Below are positions 1-7,135 of a stretch of DNA of 8,115 bases, piece after piece (positions within the stretch are counted from its first letter, which is position 1; the number at the start of each line of letters is the position of its first letter). The notes below the pieces were generated by a model, which was given only the letters and a program-made list of their open reading frames with translations, had not been told where the DNA came from and ran no database searches. The DNA is from an uncultured Spirochaetaceae bacterium (GTDB taxonomy: Bacteria > Spirochaetota > Spirochaetia > Sphaerochaetales > Sphaerochaetaceae), in the NCBI GenBank assembly GCA_946414625.1, contig CAMKPI010000068.1:1-8115 (forward strand), given 5' to 3'. The position numbers and the translations under genes were made by a program.

Positions 1-1197
1 AAAACCCTCAGATTCACTTTTCCTGAGCCGCCGCACAGTCCGAACGACATGGTGCGTATCGAGAACCTCACAAAGGTCTACAACGCAACGCCGCTGCAGA
101 CCGGAAGGGACGAAAAAGCCGGCTCCGTAAACCAGGAAGCCCGCGATAAAGCCGGCAGCGACACAGCTCCACACCCCATACGGGTGTTCAGCGGCCTCAA
201 CCTCAACATTTCCCGCGGACAGAGACTCGCCGTCACAGGACACAACGGAATAGGAAAAAGCACGCTGCTGAGGATCATTGCGGGCATGGACCGGGACTAC
301 TCCGGGAGCGTCACACTGGGCAGCGGTGTGAGGATCGGATACTACGAGCAGGACGCCTCCAGCTCTCTCACCCCCGGAAACACCGTGTTGGATGAGGTGC
401 TTCCGTACGGTCCTGAAGGCGAGATGCGAAACGCTCTGGGCTCATTCCTTTTTAGCGGTGACGACATATACAAGAGCATACAGGTACTCTCCGGCGGAGA
501 AAAAAGCCGTCTTCAGCTACTGAAAGTGCTTCTCTGCCCTGCAAACCTTCTCATACTCGACGAGCCCACCAACCATCTTGACATAAACGCAAAGGATATG
601 CTCTCGCGTGCCCTGAAAGACTACAGCGGAACCGTCATTTTCGTATCGCATGATTCATACTTTATCAAGGGCATCGCGGACACAATCCTCTACCTTTCTG
701 AAAACGGTCCCGAGCTGTTCCACGGCGACTGGGAATACTTCTCCTGGAGACTCGCCCAGCGTGTTCTCGGAAAAAACAACGAAAATACAGACCCTGATAA
801 AAGGGGCTACAAAAGAGACAGCCTTGTTCAGGGCGATCTGGGGACGGAGAAAACCGTAGGCAAGGATTCCATTCCGCCACGGTCTGTAAACCCGGCCGCG
901 CCTGACGACGCCAAAAGCCGAAAGGAACTGTCTCGAGAGCTCAGAGCGGAAGCAAACAGACAAAAAAACAGACTCTCACGGCTTCGCAGGGAGGCAGCGG
1001 AGCTTTTGGAAAAAACCAGTACACTTGAAGCGGAAATCGTCGCAGAAAAGGAGAAACTGAACCAAAGCGAATACTATTCGGATGCCGCGAAGGCAAACGG
1101 GGTTCTCTCGGAAATCAACCGGCTGGAAACGGAAAAAAACGCTGCTGAAGAGGCCTGGATTGCCATAACCGAGGAAATAGAGGCCCTTGAAACCTGA
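1..1197 (+). CDS. ABC-F family ATPase, C-terminal part (gene begins before the window)
   Basis: This is the second nucleotide-binding domain and C-terminal extension of a soluble ABC-F protein, a family that binds the ribosomal E site and rescues or protects translating ribosomes. The frame is open from base 1, and the 16 residues before the first ATG (base 49) read like the usual ABC-F lead-in (RFTFPEPP), so the true start is upstream. Numbering from the Met at base 49: A-loop Tyr 11, Walker A GHNGIGKST 64-72, Q-loop around YYEQD 98-102, signature LSGGEKSR 147-154, Walker B plus D-loop LLILDEPTNHLD 167-178, switch FVSHD 198-202. No membrane segments are present, which fits ABC-F rather than a transporter. 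Residues 288-382 are charged and heptad-like, matching the C-terminal coiled-coil domain of Uup/YdiF-type members. Odd points: about 34 hydrophilic residues (12-45) are inserted just after the A-loop, and a long polar linker runs from about 240 to 288. The exact subfamily cannot be assigned. Confidence 0.93.
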   Translation, partial: KTLRFTFPEPPHSPNDMVRIENLTKVYNATPLQTGRDEKAGSVNQEARDKAGSDTAPHPIRVFSGLNLNISRGQRLAVTGHNGIGKSTLLRIIAGMDRDYSGSVTLGSGVRIGYYEQDASSSLTPGNTVLDEVLPYGPEGEMRNALGSFLFSGDDIYKSIQVLSGGEKSRLQLLKVLLCPANLLILDEPTNHLDINAKDMLSRALKDYSGTVIFVSHDSYFIKGIADTILYLSENGPELFHGDWEYFSWRLAQRVLGKNNENTDPDKRGYKRDSLVQGDLGTEKTVGKDSIPPRSVNPAAPDDAKSRKELSRELRAEANRQKNRLSRLRREAAELLEKTSTLEAEIVAEKEKLNQSEYYSDAAKANGVLSEINRLETEKNAAEEAWIAITEEIEALET

Positions 1198-1354
1198 CAC
1201 CCGGCGCCCGCACGGCAGCCGTGAAGACCGTCGCCTATCGAGAGATTAAAGGCTCACGAAACCTGACACCCGGCGCTCGCACGGCAGCCGTGAAGACCGT
1301 CGCCTATCGAGAGATTAAAGGCTCACGAAACCTGACACCCGGCGCTCGCCTATC
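1189..1354. repeat. 69-bp tandem direct repeat, about 2.4 copies, starting inside the ABC-F stop region
   Basis: Copies start at 1189, 1258 and 1327, each with GAAACCTGACACCCGGCGC. Copies 1 and 2 are identical over 69 bases except C1208 versus T1277. Copy 3 matches copy 2 for 23 bases (1327-1349) and shares its T. The first copy contains the last codons and TGA of the ABC-F gene, so each copy carries that stop codon. In copy 3 the sequence jumps from TCGC (equivalent to 1277-1280) to TCGCCTATC (equivalent to 1300-1308), consistent with a 23-base deletion between two TCGC microrepeats. Each full copy contains the small hairpin CACGG-CAG-CCGTG (1211-1223 and 1280-1292), which has no T-run and so is not a standard terminator. 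The 69-base period is a multiple of three, which creates a repetitive reading frame that is probably not a gene. Confidence 0.95.
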
Positions 1355-1576
1355 TCTTCCTGCAATCGACAAGCAAAGAAGCCATCTTACCCCATCCATA
1401 ACCATCTCCCGCGTTCCGCTTCGCGTCCAGGCCAAAAGCCCTACACGGCAGAGGATAACAGCCCGTTATTCCTATCGATTTCCGCTTCGCATGCAAGCCA
1501 GAGCCCGGACCCGCAATCCATCCGATGAATGGCCCCAGATTGACCAAAAAGCGAAAACAAACGATTTCAAACTCAC
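1355..1576. other. Intergenic stretch without a supportable gene; imperfect direct repeat
   Basis: This segment lies between the tandem repeat and the transporter promoter. It holds an imperfect direct repeat, 1414-1441 and 1480-1506: both begin with TTCCGCTTCGC, then share a T(C/G)CA(A/G)GCCA core and end in AGCCC, with one length difference. The 66-base offset is close to the 69-base period of the neighbouring array, so it could be an older, decayed part of the same kind of duplication. A plus-strand frame (GTG at 1221 to 1589) and a minus-strand frame (1350-1793) both run across it, but neither has a convincing ribosome binding site or recognisable domain. No tRNA or clear terminator is visible. 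Confidence 0.55.
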
Positions 1577-1578
1577 TG

Positions 1579-1606
1579 ATGACGTATAGCAAAAGCGTGG
1601 TATAAT
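1579..1606 (+). promoter_or_regulatory. Extended -10 promoter for the SLC1-like transporter
   Basis: A consensus -10 box TATAAT lies at 1601-1606, preceded by TGG at 1598-1600, the TGn of an extended -10 element. A weak -35 match, ATGACG (1579-1584, 4 of 6 against TTGACA), is separated by 16 bases. The predicted start of transcription is near 1612-1614, about 54 bases before the GTG at 1667. This gives the transporter its own promoter, independent of the ABC-F gene. Confidence 0.7.
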
Positions 1607-1616
1607 CATACATAAA

Positions 1617-1670
1617 ATGAAACAAAAACTGCATGCCGCTGCAAGAGACAGGCAAAGGGAAAACGCGTGA
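1617..1670 (+). other. Possible 17-codon leader ORF overlapping the transporter start
   Basis: An ATG at 1617 opens a 17-residue frame (MKQKLHAAARDRQRENA) that stops at the TGA 1668-1670. That stop overlaps the GTG start at 1667 as GTGA. The ATG lies only about 4 bases after the predicted transcription start, so it would be translated almost leaderless. The arrangement would suit translational coupling or attenuation. However, the peptide is short, its composition is unremarkable and no Shine-Dalgarno sequence precedes it, so it may be chance. Confidence 0.25.
1654..1660 (+). promoter_or_regulatory. Ribosome binding site for the transporter GTG start
   Basis: AAAGGGA sits 6 bases before the GTG at 1667. 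It is the best Shine-Dalgarno match in the leader and is the reason for preferring this GTG over the internal ATG at codon 31. Confidence 0.65.
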
Positions 1671-3301
1671 ACGAGACAAACAACGACAAAACAAGCCGCT
1701 CCGAAAGCAAAACAAGGCTCTCAGGTGCATACGATCTCTCCGCCCGTGGTATAGACATGGCGGCGGAAGATGCCGGCGCGGCTCTTTTGGCAACGAACCT
1801 TGACAACAAAGATATCATAAGGATACGCCTCCTCCTGGAGGAAACCCTCCTCCTGTACAGAGATCATTTTCCCGAGGAGACTGCCGTTTCACTTCGCCTC
1901 TCCCGCCTTCCCGGAAACATAAGGCTCACCGCGCATGTGAAATGCGACAGCTTCAACCCGTTCAATACGAACGAGGACGATACGCTGGGCAGTATCATGG
2001 GATCCCTCCTAGCAAATGCAGGGACAATCAGCAAGGGCTGGCGGTTCAGGGGAGTGAACCAGATATCCTTCACAATAGAGAAAAAAAGAAAGCTTGATCA
2101 ACCAAAAAGACTTATCATCGGAATTGTCCTGGGCGACCTCGCTGGGTTCCTGATCAATGCCCTCATTCCGGAAAAGGCGGCTTTCTTCTCCGAAAGCATC
2201 ATTTCCCCTATCACAAACACCTTCACCGGATTTCTCTGCGTGATGGCGGTGGTAATGTGCTTCGCCGCCGTGGTTCTAGGCATAGTGCGGATGGGAGACG
2301 TCTCGACCATGCTCACAGCGGGTAAGAAACTCCTCAAATCCTTTGTGGGCGTATCTTTCTTTGTGTGTCTGTTGTGTACGCTGTGGATAGTCCCTGAAAT
2401 GACTTTCGGAAATGCCAACGCCGCCCACTTTCATTTTCTCGAGCTGCTCCACCTCCAACTGGACTTCGTCCCGACCAACATCATAAAGCCTTTCCTCGAG
2501 TTCAACTCGGTACACATCATAATAATCGCCGCGATGTTCGGTGTGGCAATGCTGACCATGGGGCAGAAAGCCGACCAGCTGACGGAACTCATAGACGAAG
2601 TCAACATCGTGGCAATCAAGTCCAACTCGTTCCTCAACGGTTTCGTTCCCTTCTATGTCGGCCTGATGTGCTGCAACCTCATAATCTCGGATCTTTTCAA
2701 CATCAGAGGTGTCGTCCACCTGGTGGTGTTGATCCTTGCGGGAGACTTCATCCTCTTGTCGGCATATACTATCATAGTATGCACAAAACACAGGATTCTC
2801 CCATCTGCCTATATCCGAAAACTCATGCCCCCGTTCTTCATCTCCCTCAGCAGCGCGAGCGTCGGCGCCGCGTTCACAACAACGATTGACACCCTCCTTG
2901 GCCCTCTGGGAGTGGATTCCGACTTCGGACCGCTTGCATACAACCTCGGTGGAATGCTCTTCCGCCCCGGATACTGCATAGTGTTCACAGCCAGCAGCCT
3001 CTTTACCGCCTCGGAGCTTGGAATCGAAATATCCTGGTTCTGGCTTCTCACCGTCTTCCTTCTGTCGTTCATCCTCTCGGGAGCCACTCCGCCCGTCATC
3101 GGCGGCGCCACAGCGTGTCTCACAATACTCTTCTCCCAACTTGGCCTCGACATGGAAGAGCTGTCTGTCATCATTTCAATCAATATGATTTTGGAATTCT
3201 TCACCGTGGCAGTGAACAACTACTGCCTGAACAGCCATATAGTGCTCCTCGGAGCCTCAATCGGAAAAGTTGACTTGGAAAAACTCAGAAAGATAAAATA
3301 G
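1667..3301 (+). CDS. SLC1/DAACS-like membrane transporter with N-terminal soluble GHKL-like domain
   Basis: The 544-residue protein has two parts. Residues about 20-140 are soluble and contain a helix, DIIRIRLLLEETLLLYRDHF (49-68), placed like the N-box helix of RsbW-type GHKL kinases, but without the conserved Asn; no glycine-rich ATP-lid motif is visible. Residues about 148-540 resemble the dicarboxylate/amino acid:cation symporter fold: hydrophobic segments near 148-166, 187-208, 224-242, 283-297, 322-342 and 350-371, a serine-rich HP1 (ISLSSAS 392-398), TM7 about 422-445, an HP2-like SGATPPVIGGA (471-481), and TM8 about 498-530. Key residues differ from the GltPh pattern: NMDGT in TM7 reads FRPGY (432-436). 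In TM8 the equivalents of Asp390, Asp394, Arg397 and Asp405 are Asn506, Glu510, Thr513 and Leu521; Asn401 is kept as Asn517. It is therefore probably not an ordinary glutamate/aspartate symporter. The start is GTG with AAAGGGA six bases upstream, and the gene has its own promoter. The family call is firm; the N-domain assignment and substrate are inference. Confidence 0.85.
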   Translation: MNETNNDKTSRSESKTRLSGAYDLSARGIDMAAEDAGAALLATNLDNKDIIRIRLLLEETLLLYRDHFPEETAVSLRLSRLPGNIRLTAHVKCDSFNPFNTNEDDTLGSIMGSLLANAGTISKGWRFRGVNQISFTIEKKRKLDQPKRLIIGIVLGDLAGFLINALIPEKAAFFSESIISPITNTFTGFLCVMAVVMCFAAVVLGIVRMGDVSTMLTAGKKLLKSFVGVSFFVCLLCTLWIVPEMTFGNANAAHFHFLELLHLQLDFVPTNIIKPFLEFNSVHIIIIAAMFGVAMLTMGQKADQLTELIDEVNIVAIKSNSFLNGFVPFYVGLMCCNLIISDLFNIRGVVHLVVLILAGDFILLSAYTIIVCTKHRILPSAYIRKLMPPFFISLSSASVGAAFTTTIDTLLGPLGVDSDFGPLAYNLGGMLFRPGYCIVFTASSLFTASELGIEISWFWLLTVFLLSFILSGATPPVIGGATACLTILFSQLGLDMEELSVIISINMILEFFTVAVNNYCLNSHIVLLGASIGKVDLEKLRKIK

Positions 3302-3451
3302 AGATGATTTAAAATAATTTTGAATATCTGGCATAAAAATGCGCCAAAACAGACGCTCGGACTTTTACAAAGGCAGACAAATCAGATGGGAATAGCTACT
3401 AACTGTTGATGCGTCATTTAATTCACGGTAACTATCACATTCTTTGATCAG

Positions 3452-3498
3452 TTTGCTGCAGATCCTACGCCCCTCCGCACGAGCGGATCTTTTGCAAA
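3452..3498. terminator. Nested hairpin between convergent genes, candidate terminator
   Basis: Two alternative pairings are visible. The compact one is TCCGC-ACGA-GCGGA (3474-3487), followed on the plus strand by TCTTTT, resembling a short intrinsic terminator for the transporter transcript about 170 bases past its stop. The longer one pairs AGATCC (3460-3465) with GGATCT (3485-3490), flanked by TTTGC (3452-3456) and GCAAA (3494-3498) across a 3x3 internal loop. The two compete for bases 3485-3487. The T-run is short, so terminator activity is uncertain. A weaker hairpin, GCAT-AAAA-ATGC (3331-3342), lies closer to the transporter stop. No gene is supported in 3302-3574. Confidence 0.4.
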
Positions 3499-3574
3499 TC
3501 ACACATACATCTTTTAACCGGTTATGCCAACTGAGGTTGTATTTTACCATATACTCAAAACAACAGAAACAGAA

Positions 3575-6500
3575 TCAAACATTTTTTTGATAACGTTTTG
3601 CGAAATCATTAAGTGCGGAGGGCTTGTTTTCATTCTTCGAAACATAATTTCCGATTAGATTTCCCGATACCAGCCCAACGTACTTTTCGGCCAAAGAGAA
3701 AACCTCATCCTTTAATTCCGGACTAAAAACTTCTCCTGAATCACGAAAATAAGCATCGGCATTTTCTAATAAAAACCAACGTACATCACCAAGCAAAGAG
3801 AGCTCAAACGAAAAGCTTTCGTTACTCAAAGAAAAAATCTCGATCATAACTCTTTGAAGCCCTTCCGGCAGATAAGGTTTTTTCTCCTTTAAAAGCGCAT
3901 TACGAGCCCTGTCATCCATGTTTTTAACCGCGTCCGCAGCCTCTTCAAACTCCGTGCTGATCCAGTTTCGAAAACGAATCCAACCATTATCCCCTTCCCC
4001 GGATATTTCATAACCCTGGGCTTTTTCCAAAAACAAAATCACAGCACAATATGCCGAAAGAATACAATTCAACACACTTCGTTCAGAACGGTCTTCTGAC
4101 ATCCATCCATGAAAAAGCTGATTTAGGGTGATGATATCAATAATTCCGCGTTTAAAAAAATAAACACTGGGTCTGTTATGGGAATGAATCACTTTTGTGC
4201 CGGACAGTAAAGCCATCTCATACCCATCGCGGATAAGCCTCAAACCAAGGTCGATATCCTCCGCATAATTGTTTCGATATGGATAAGAGACCAGAATTTT
4301 CCTTAAAGAAAAAAGGGCAACATCGCTCAGATTTGAGTTCCTTCTGAGCGATAATGCATCCTGCGACTCCGGCATTTTCATTATCCTATCCCCCTTGTGC
4401 AGCCCCATCATATCTGAATGACCATAGCCGACCACTCTGATGAACAAGTCACTATCAGGACGCGGAGTTTCCGCACAGGACACTGCTACAACACCCTTAT
4501 GCAACACGGGCCTTGCCATCTCGCGAGTCCAATATGGTCCAGTCGGTAGAGCATCCTGTGTCATAAGAACGACATATTCTCCTGTCGAATTCTGCACACC
4601 AAGATTTCGCGCACCGGAATGCGAGAATTCTTCAGGTTTTATCCTTATGACTTTTGCTCCTTTTTTCTCTGCATATTCTGCGGAACCATCTGTACTGCCT
4701 GAATCCACAATAACGATTTCAATTTCCCTGAAGCCCAACTGGCTTTGAATAACAGATATAAGGCGCTTCAAATCCTCACCGCCATTTAAAACCGGCAATA
4801 CAAAAGAGACCTTCGCGTCAATCACCTCCGGTTCATCACCTTCAGCCATAACCCTGCAAATCAATGCACTTATTGAATTCTGAAATGCCTGTAAAGAAAA
4901 ATATCTCTCGTATGTCCTTCTAGCCTGTCTCCGGAAAACCTGCAGCGCTCTCTTTTGTTCATGTATCCGAATGATACAGTCCGAAAGCTCTTTTGGATCA
5001 TTATTATGAGTTACAATCCCGGAACAGTTTTCCTGAAGCAAAGCCGCACTGCCGGTATACTCTGAGCATATTACAAGTTTTGACAGACAAAGCGCCTCTG
5101 TGACAACAATCGGCATCGGATCATCTTTGCTGGGACATACAAGACAGTCTGTTTTGTCATAGAAAGCAGGCATCCATTCATTTTTAAGCTCTCCCACATA
5201 CTGCACATTGTCCGGATAATCCGCTGTAAGACGCTCAACATAATTAAAAGTTTTTTTATCAACTATACCGCCTGCAAAGCAAAATAAACATCCTTCCAAA
5301 ACGCTGCGGGGAAGCATTCGAATAGCCTTTGACAGAATATCCTGTCCCTTGCGATCCACCATCTGACCCACCAGAGCGAATACGGTTTTACCGTTGGAAG
5401 AAATATTGAGATCAAAATCAACTTTGATCTGAACTTTTGTATAATCCGGAAGGTAATACAGAAAAATACCTGCATCATAGTTTGGAAAATGATTCAGAAG
5501 GACTTTTTTCGCATATGAGCCCGCGCAATAGACATGTATATTGTCTCTGATGCTTTCGGGCATAATACTCTTTGTGTAAACATAGCCCAGCTCCGCTTCA
5601 TGAATCCACCACATCACAGGAATAGAGTTACCATCAAGCCGGCGAATCAGAGGGCCGCCTGTCGTCGTGTTAACTACTATCATTGAAAAGAGATGCGAGG
5701 CGTTTGGAATTAAATCCCCTTTATACAAATTGTCATATATAACTGTCGGAATCCCTTTAGCGCATATTTCTTCTCTAAGCTTACCGTCGATTGGACTCAT
5801 AATAACAGGAAAATAACCAATCTCTTTCAGATACAAGGCAAAGTGCATGAGAGCCACAGGCGCTCCGGAGAGGCTCAGCTCATGACTGACCAACAGTACT
5901 TTCTGAATTCCACAGGAAACAATATTTTCAGTCTCTCTTCCAAAGACTTGCCCGATTCCTTCACATTCGTCAAAAAACGCCGAAAGGGAAGACGGTATTA
6001 TCCGACTGTCCCGTACATCTGTCTTTTCAGCATTGCCGGCAGCGTCAGATAAAACTCTTTTTTCACTGCGGAATAAAAGCTTTTTGAAAAGCCGCCAAAA
6101 AAACTTTAATACTTTTTTGGAAACTCTATATATAACTCTTCCTATTTTTGTATGACAAAATAAATCAATAAAAGTCCTAATTGGTCTGGTAATCTTCCAA
6201 AAACCGGCATTGGTAATCTCACAATAGGCAGATTGAAGTTGTTTAAGTTGGTTTTCAAGGCTGGTCACCCGACCATCTGTATCAGATGCTGTCTCACCAA
6301 TCCGAATTCCCGTATAAATAGGCGAATTCTCTCTGTCATGAGAGCCCTCCTGTGCATCTGAAAGATAATTTACAAATTGCCTCCGTTCCGACTCTGCAAG
6401 AATTTGAATATCCAACAAAGCGTCTACAAAACCTTTGTCATTCTTTTTAAACAAATCCTGATGTCTGTTATATATGTCGTAACAGAAATCCCTATAAATA

Positions 6501-7135
6501 TCCGAATTCTCGGCGAACCTGCTTATTTTTAAATCATTTTTAATTCTATAATGGAAATAGTAAAAAGGAATGCAAACAGCGTCTCTGCCCAGTTCCATGA
6601 CGGAAAGCAAAAAATCACAAACCTCAAAACCATATTCTGAGGTCTTTTTAAAGCCGCCCACCTCAATCCAATCTTCTTTTCTAAACAAAGCAGAAACATT
6701 AGGGATTCTGCCAAGCAAAACGCCAATCTCAAATTTTTCCGGGAAAACCAACTGCCCGGTTCTGATACCAAACATATCAGTAAGCGAATAAACAAAACCA
6801 ACCCTTTGGGAATTCTCAATGATACCAACGGCTTTCTCTATATACAAAGGTTCAATGAGATCATCCGAGTCCAAATTAAGAATATATTCACCGCTGGATT
6901 CACGAATACCTGCGTTTCTCGCAACAGATGCCCCCTCATGAGAGGTATGGATAACCCTGCAGAAACCCTCAGCCTCGATTTCATTGATTACTTTGACTGT
7001 ATACGCGTCATCTGAGCCATCGTCAACTATAATTAGCTCAATTTCAGAATATGTTTGATGAAGAACTGAATCTATAGAATCCCTGATGTATTTTCCGTCA
7101 TTATAACAAGGCATAATTACACTAACACGTTTCAT
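3575..7135 (-). CDS. Trimodular glycosyltransferase (GT2-GT4-GT2), probable surface glycan synthesis
   Basis: The 1186-residue protein carries three nucleotide-sugar transferase modules. Module 1 (about 1-250) is GT-A family 2: VSVIMPCYND 4-13, VDDGSDD 37-43, metal-binding LDSDD 88-92. A short coiled coil (about 288-305) follows, then the FWKITRPIR linker (312-320) common in multi-domain glycan polymer enzymes and a basic, aromatic helix (about 341-356) that could touch the membrane. Module 2 (about 411-765) is GT-B family 4: VSHELSLSGAP 416-426, WWIHE 509-513, DRKG 594-597, and a D672-x7-E680 version of the E-x7-E signature in DDPMPIVVTEA. Module 3 (about 775-1010) is a rhamnosyltransferase-like GT2: VDSGSTDGS 810-818, FSHSGARNLG 837-846, TQDA 859-862, ED 959-960, IHSH 983-986. 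Residues about 1040-1186 are not recognised. An in-frame TAA at 7148-7150 leaves the ATG at 7133-7135 as the only plausible start; a weak GGA lies 8 bases upstream. It probably decorates or extends a rhamnose-containing wall or capsule polysaccharide; acceptor and sugars are unknown. Confidence 0.93.
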   Translation of the reverse strand: MKRVSVIMPCYNDGKYIRDSIDSVLHQTYSEIELIIVDDGSDDAYTVKVINEIEAEGFCRVIHTSHEGASVARNAGIRESSGEYILNLDSDDLIEPLYIEKAVGIIENSQRVGFVYSLTDMFGIRTGQLVFPEKFEIGVLLGRIPNVSALFRKEDWIEVGGFKKTSEYGFEVCDFLLSVMELGRDAVCIPFYYFHYRIKNDLKISRFAENSDIYRDFCYDIYNRHQDLFKKNDKGFVDALLDIQILAESERRQFVNYLSDAQEGSHDRENSPIYTGIRIGETASDTDGRVTSLENQLKQLQSAYCEITNAGFWKITRPIRTFIDLFCHTKIGRVIYRVSKKVLKFFWRLFKKLLFRSEKRVLSDAAGNAEKTDVRDSRIIPSSLSAFFDECEGIGQVFGRETENIVSCGIQKVLLVSHELSLSGAPVALMHFALYLKEIGYFPVIMSPIDGKLREEICAKGIPTVIYDNLYKGDLIPNASHLFSMIVVNTTTGGPLIRRLDGNSIPVMWWIHEAELGYVYTKSIMPESIRDNIHVYCAGSYAKKVLLNHFPNYDAGIFLYYLPDYTKVQIKVDFDLNISSNGKTVFALVGQMVDRKGQDILSKAIRMLPRSVLEGCLFCFAGGIVDKKTFNYVERLTADYPDNVQYVGELKNEWMPAFYDKTDCLVCPSKDDPMPIVVTEALCLSKLVICSEYTGSAALLQENCSGIVTHNNDPKELSDCIIRIHEQKRALQVFRRQARRTYERYFSLQAFQNSISALICRVMAEGDEPEVIDAKVSFVLPVLNGGEDLKRLISVIQSQLGFREIEIVIVDSGSTDGSAEYAEKKGAKVIRIKPEEFSHSGARNLGVQNSTGEYVVLMTQDALPTGPYWTREMARPVLHKGVVAVSCAETPRPDSDLFIRVVGYGHSDMMGLHKGDRIMKMPESQDALSLRRNSNLSDVALFSLRKILVSYPYRNNYAEDIDLGLRLIRDGYEMALLSGTKVIHSHNRPSVYFFKRGIIDIITLNQLFHGWMSEDRSERSVLNCILSAYCAVILFLEKAQGYEISGEGDNGWIRFRNWISTEFEEAADAVKNMDDRARNALLKEKKPYLPEGLQRVMIEIFSLSNESFSFELSLLGDVRWFLLENADAYFRDSGEVFSPELKDEVFSLAEKYVGLVSGNLIGNYVSKNENKPSALNDFAKRYQKNV

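Noticed and set aside
1189..1354. CRISPR array
   Set aside because: The repeats are contiguous with a 69-base period and no unique spacers.
1221..1589. Plus-strand 122-codon frame with a 23-residue repeated peptide
   Set aside because: The protein repeat is a by-product of the 69-bp DNA repeat being divisible by three. Its GTG start lies inside the repeat hairpin, there is no convincing ribosome binding site, and the frame ends just before the transporter promoter.
1350..1793. Minus-strand 147-codon frame
   Set aside because: It overlaps the transporter promoter and N-terminal coding region, is Arg/Cys-rich with no domain, and reads antisense through repeats.
2276..3139. Minus-strand 287-codon frame antisense to the transporter
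   Set aside because: It is very rich in charged residues and has no hydrophobic core pattern, as expected for the shadow of a hydrophobic, codon-biased membrane-protein gene.
3365..3550. Minus-strand 61-codon frame in the convergent intergenic region
   Set aside because: It contains the hairpin, has no ribosome binding site or motif, and matches nothing I recognise.
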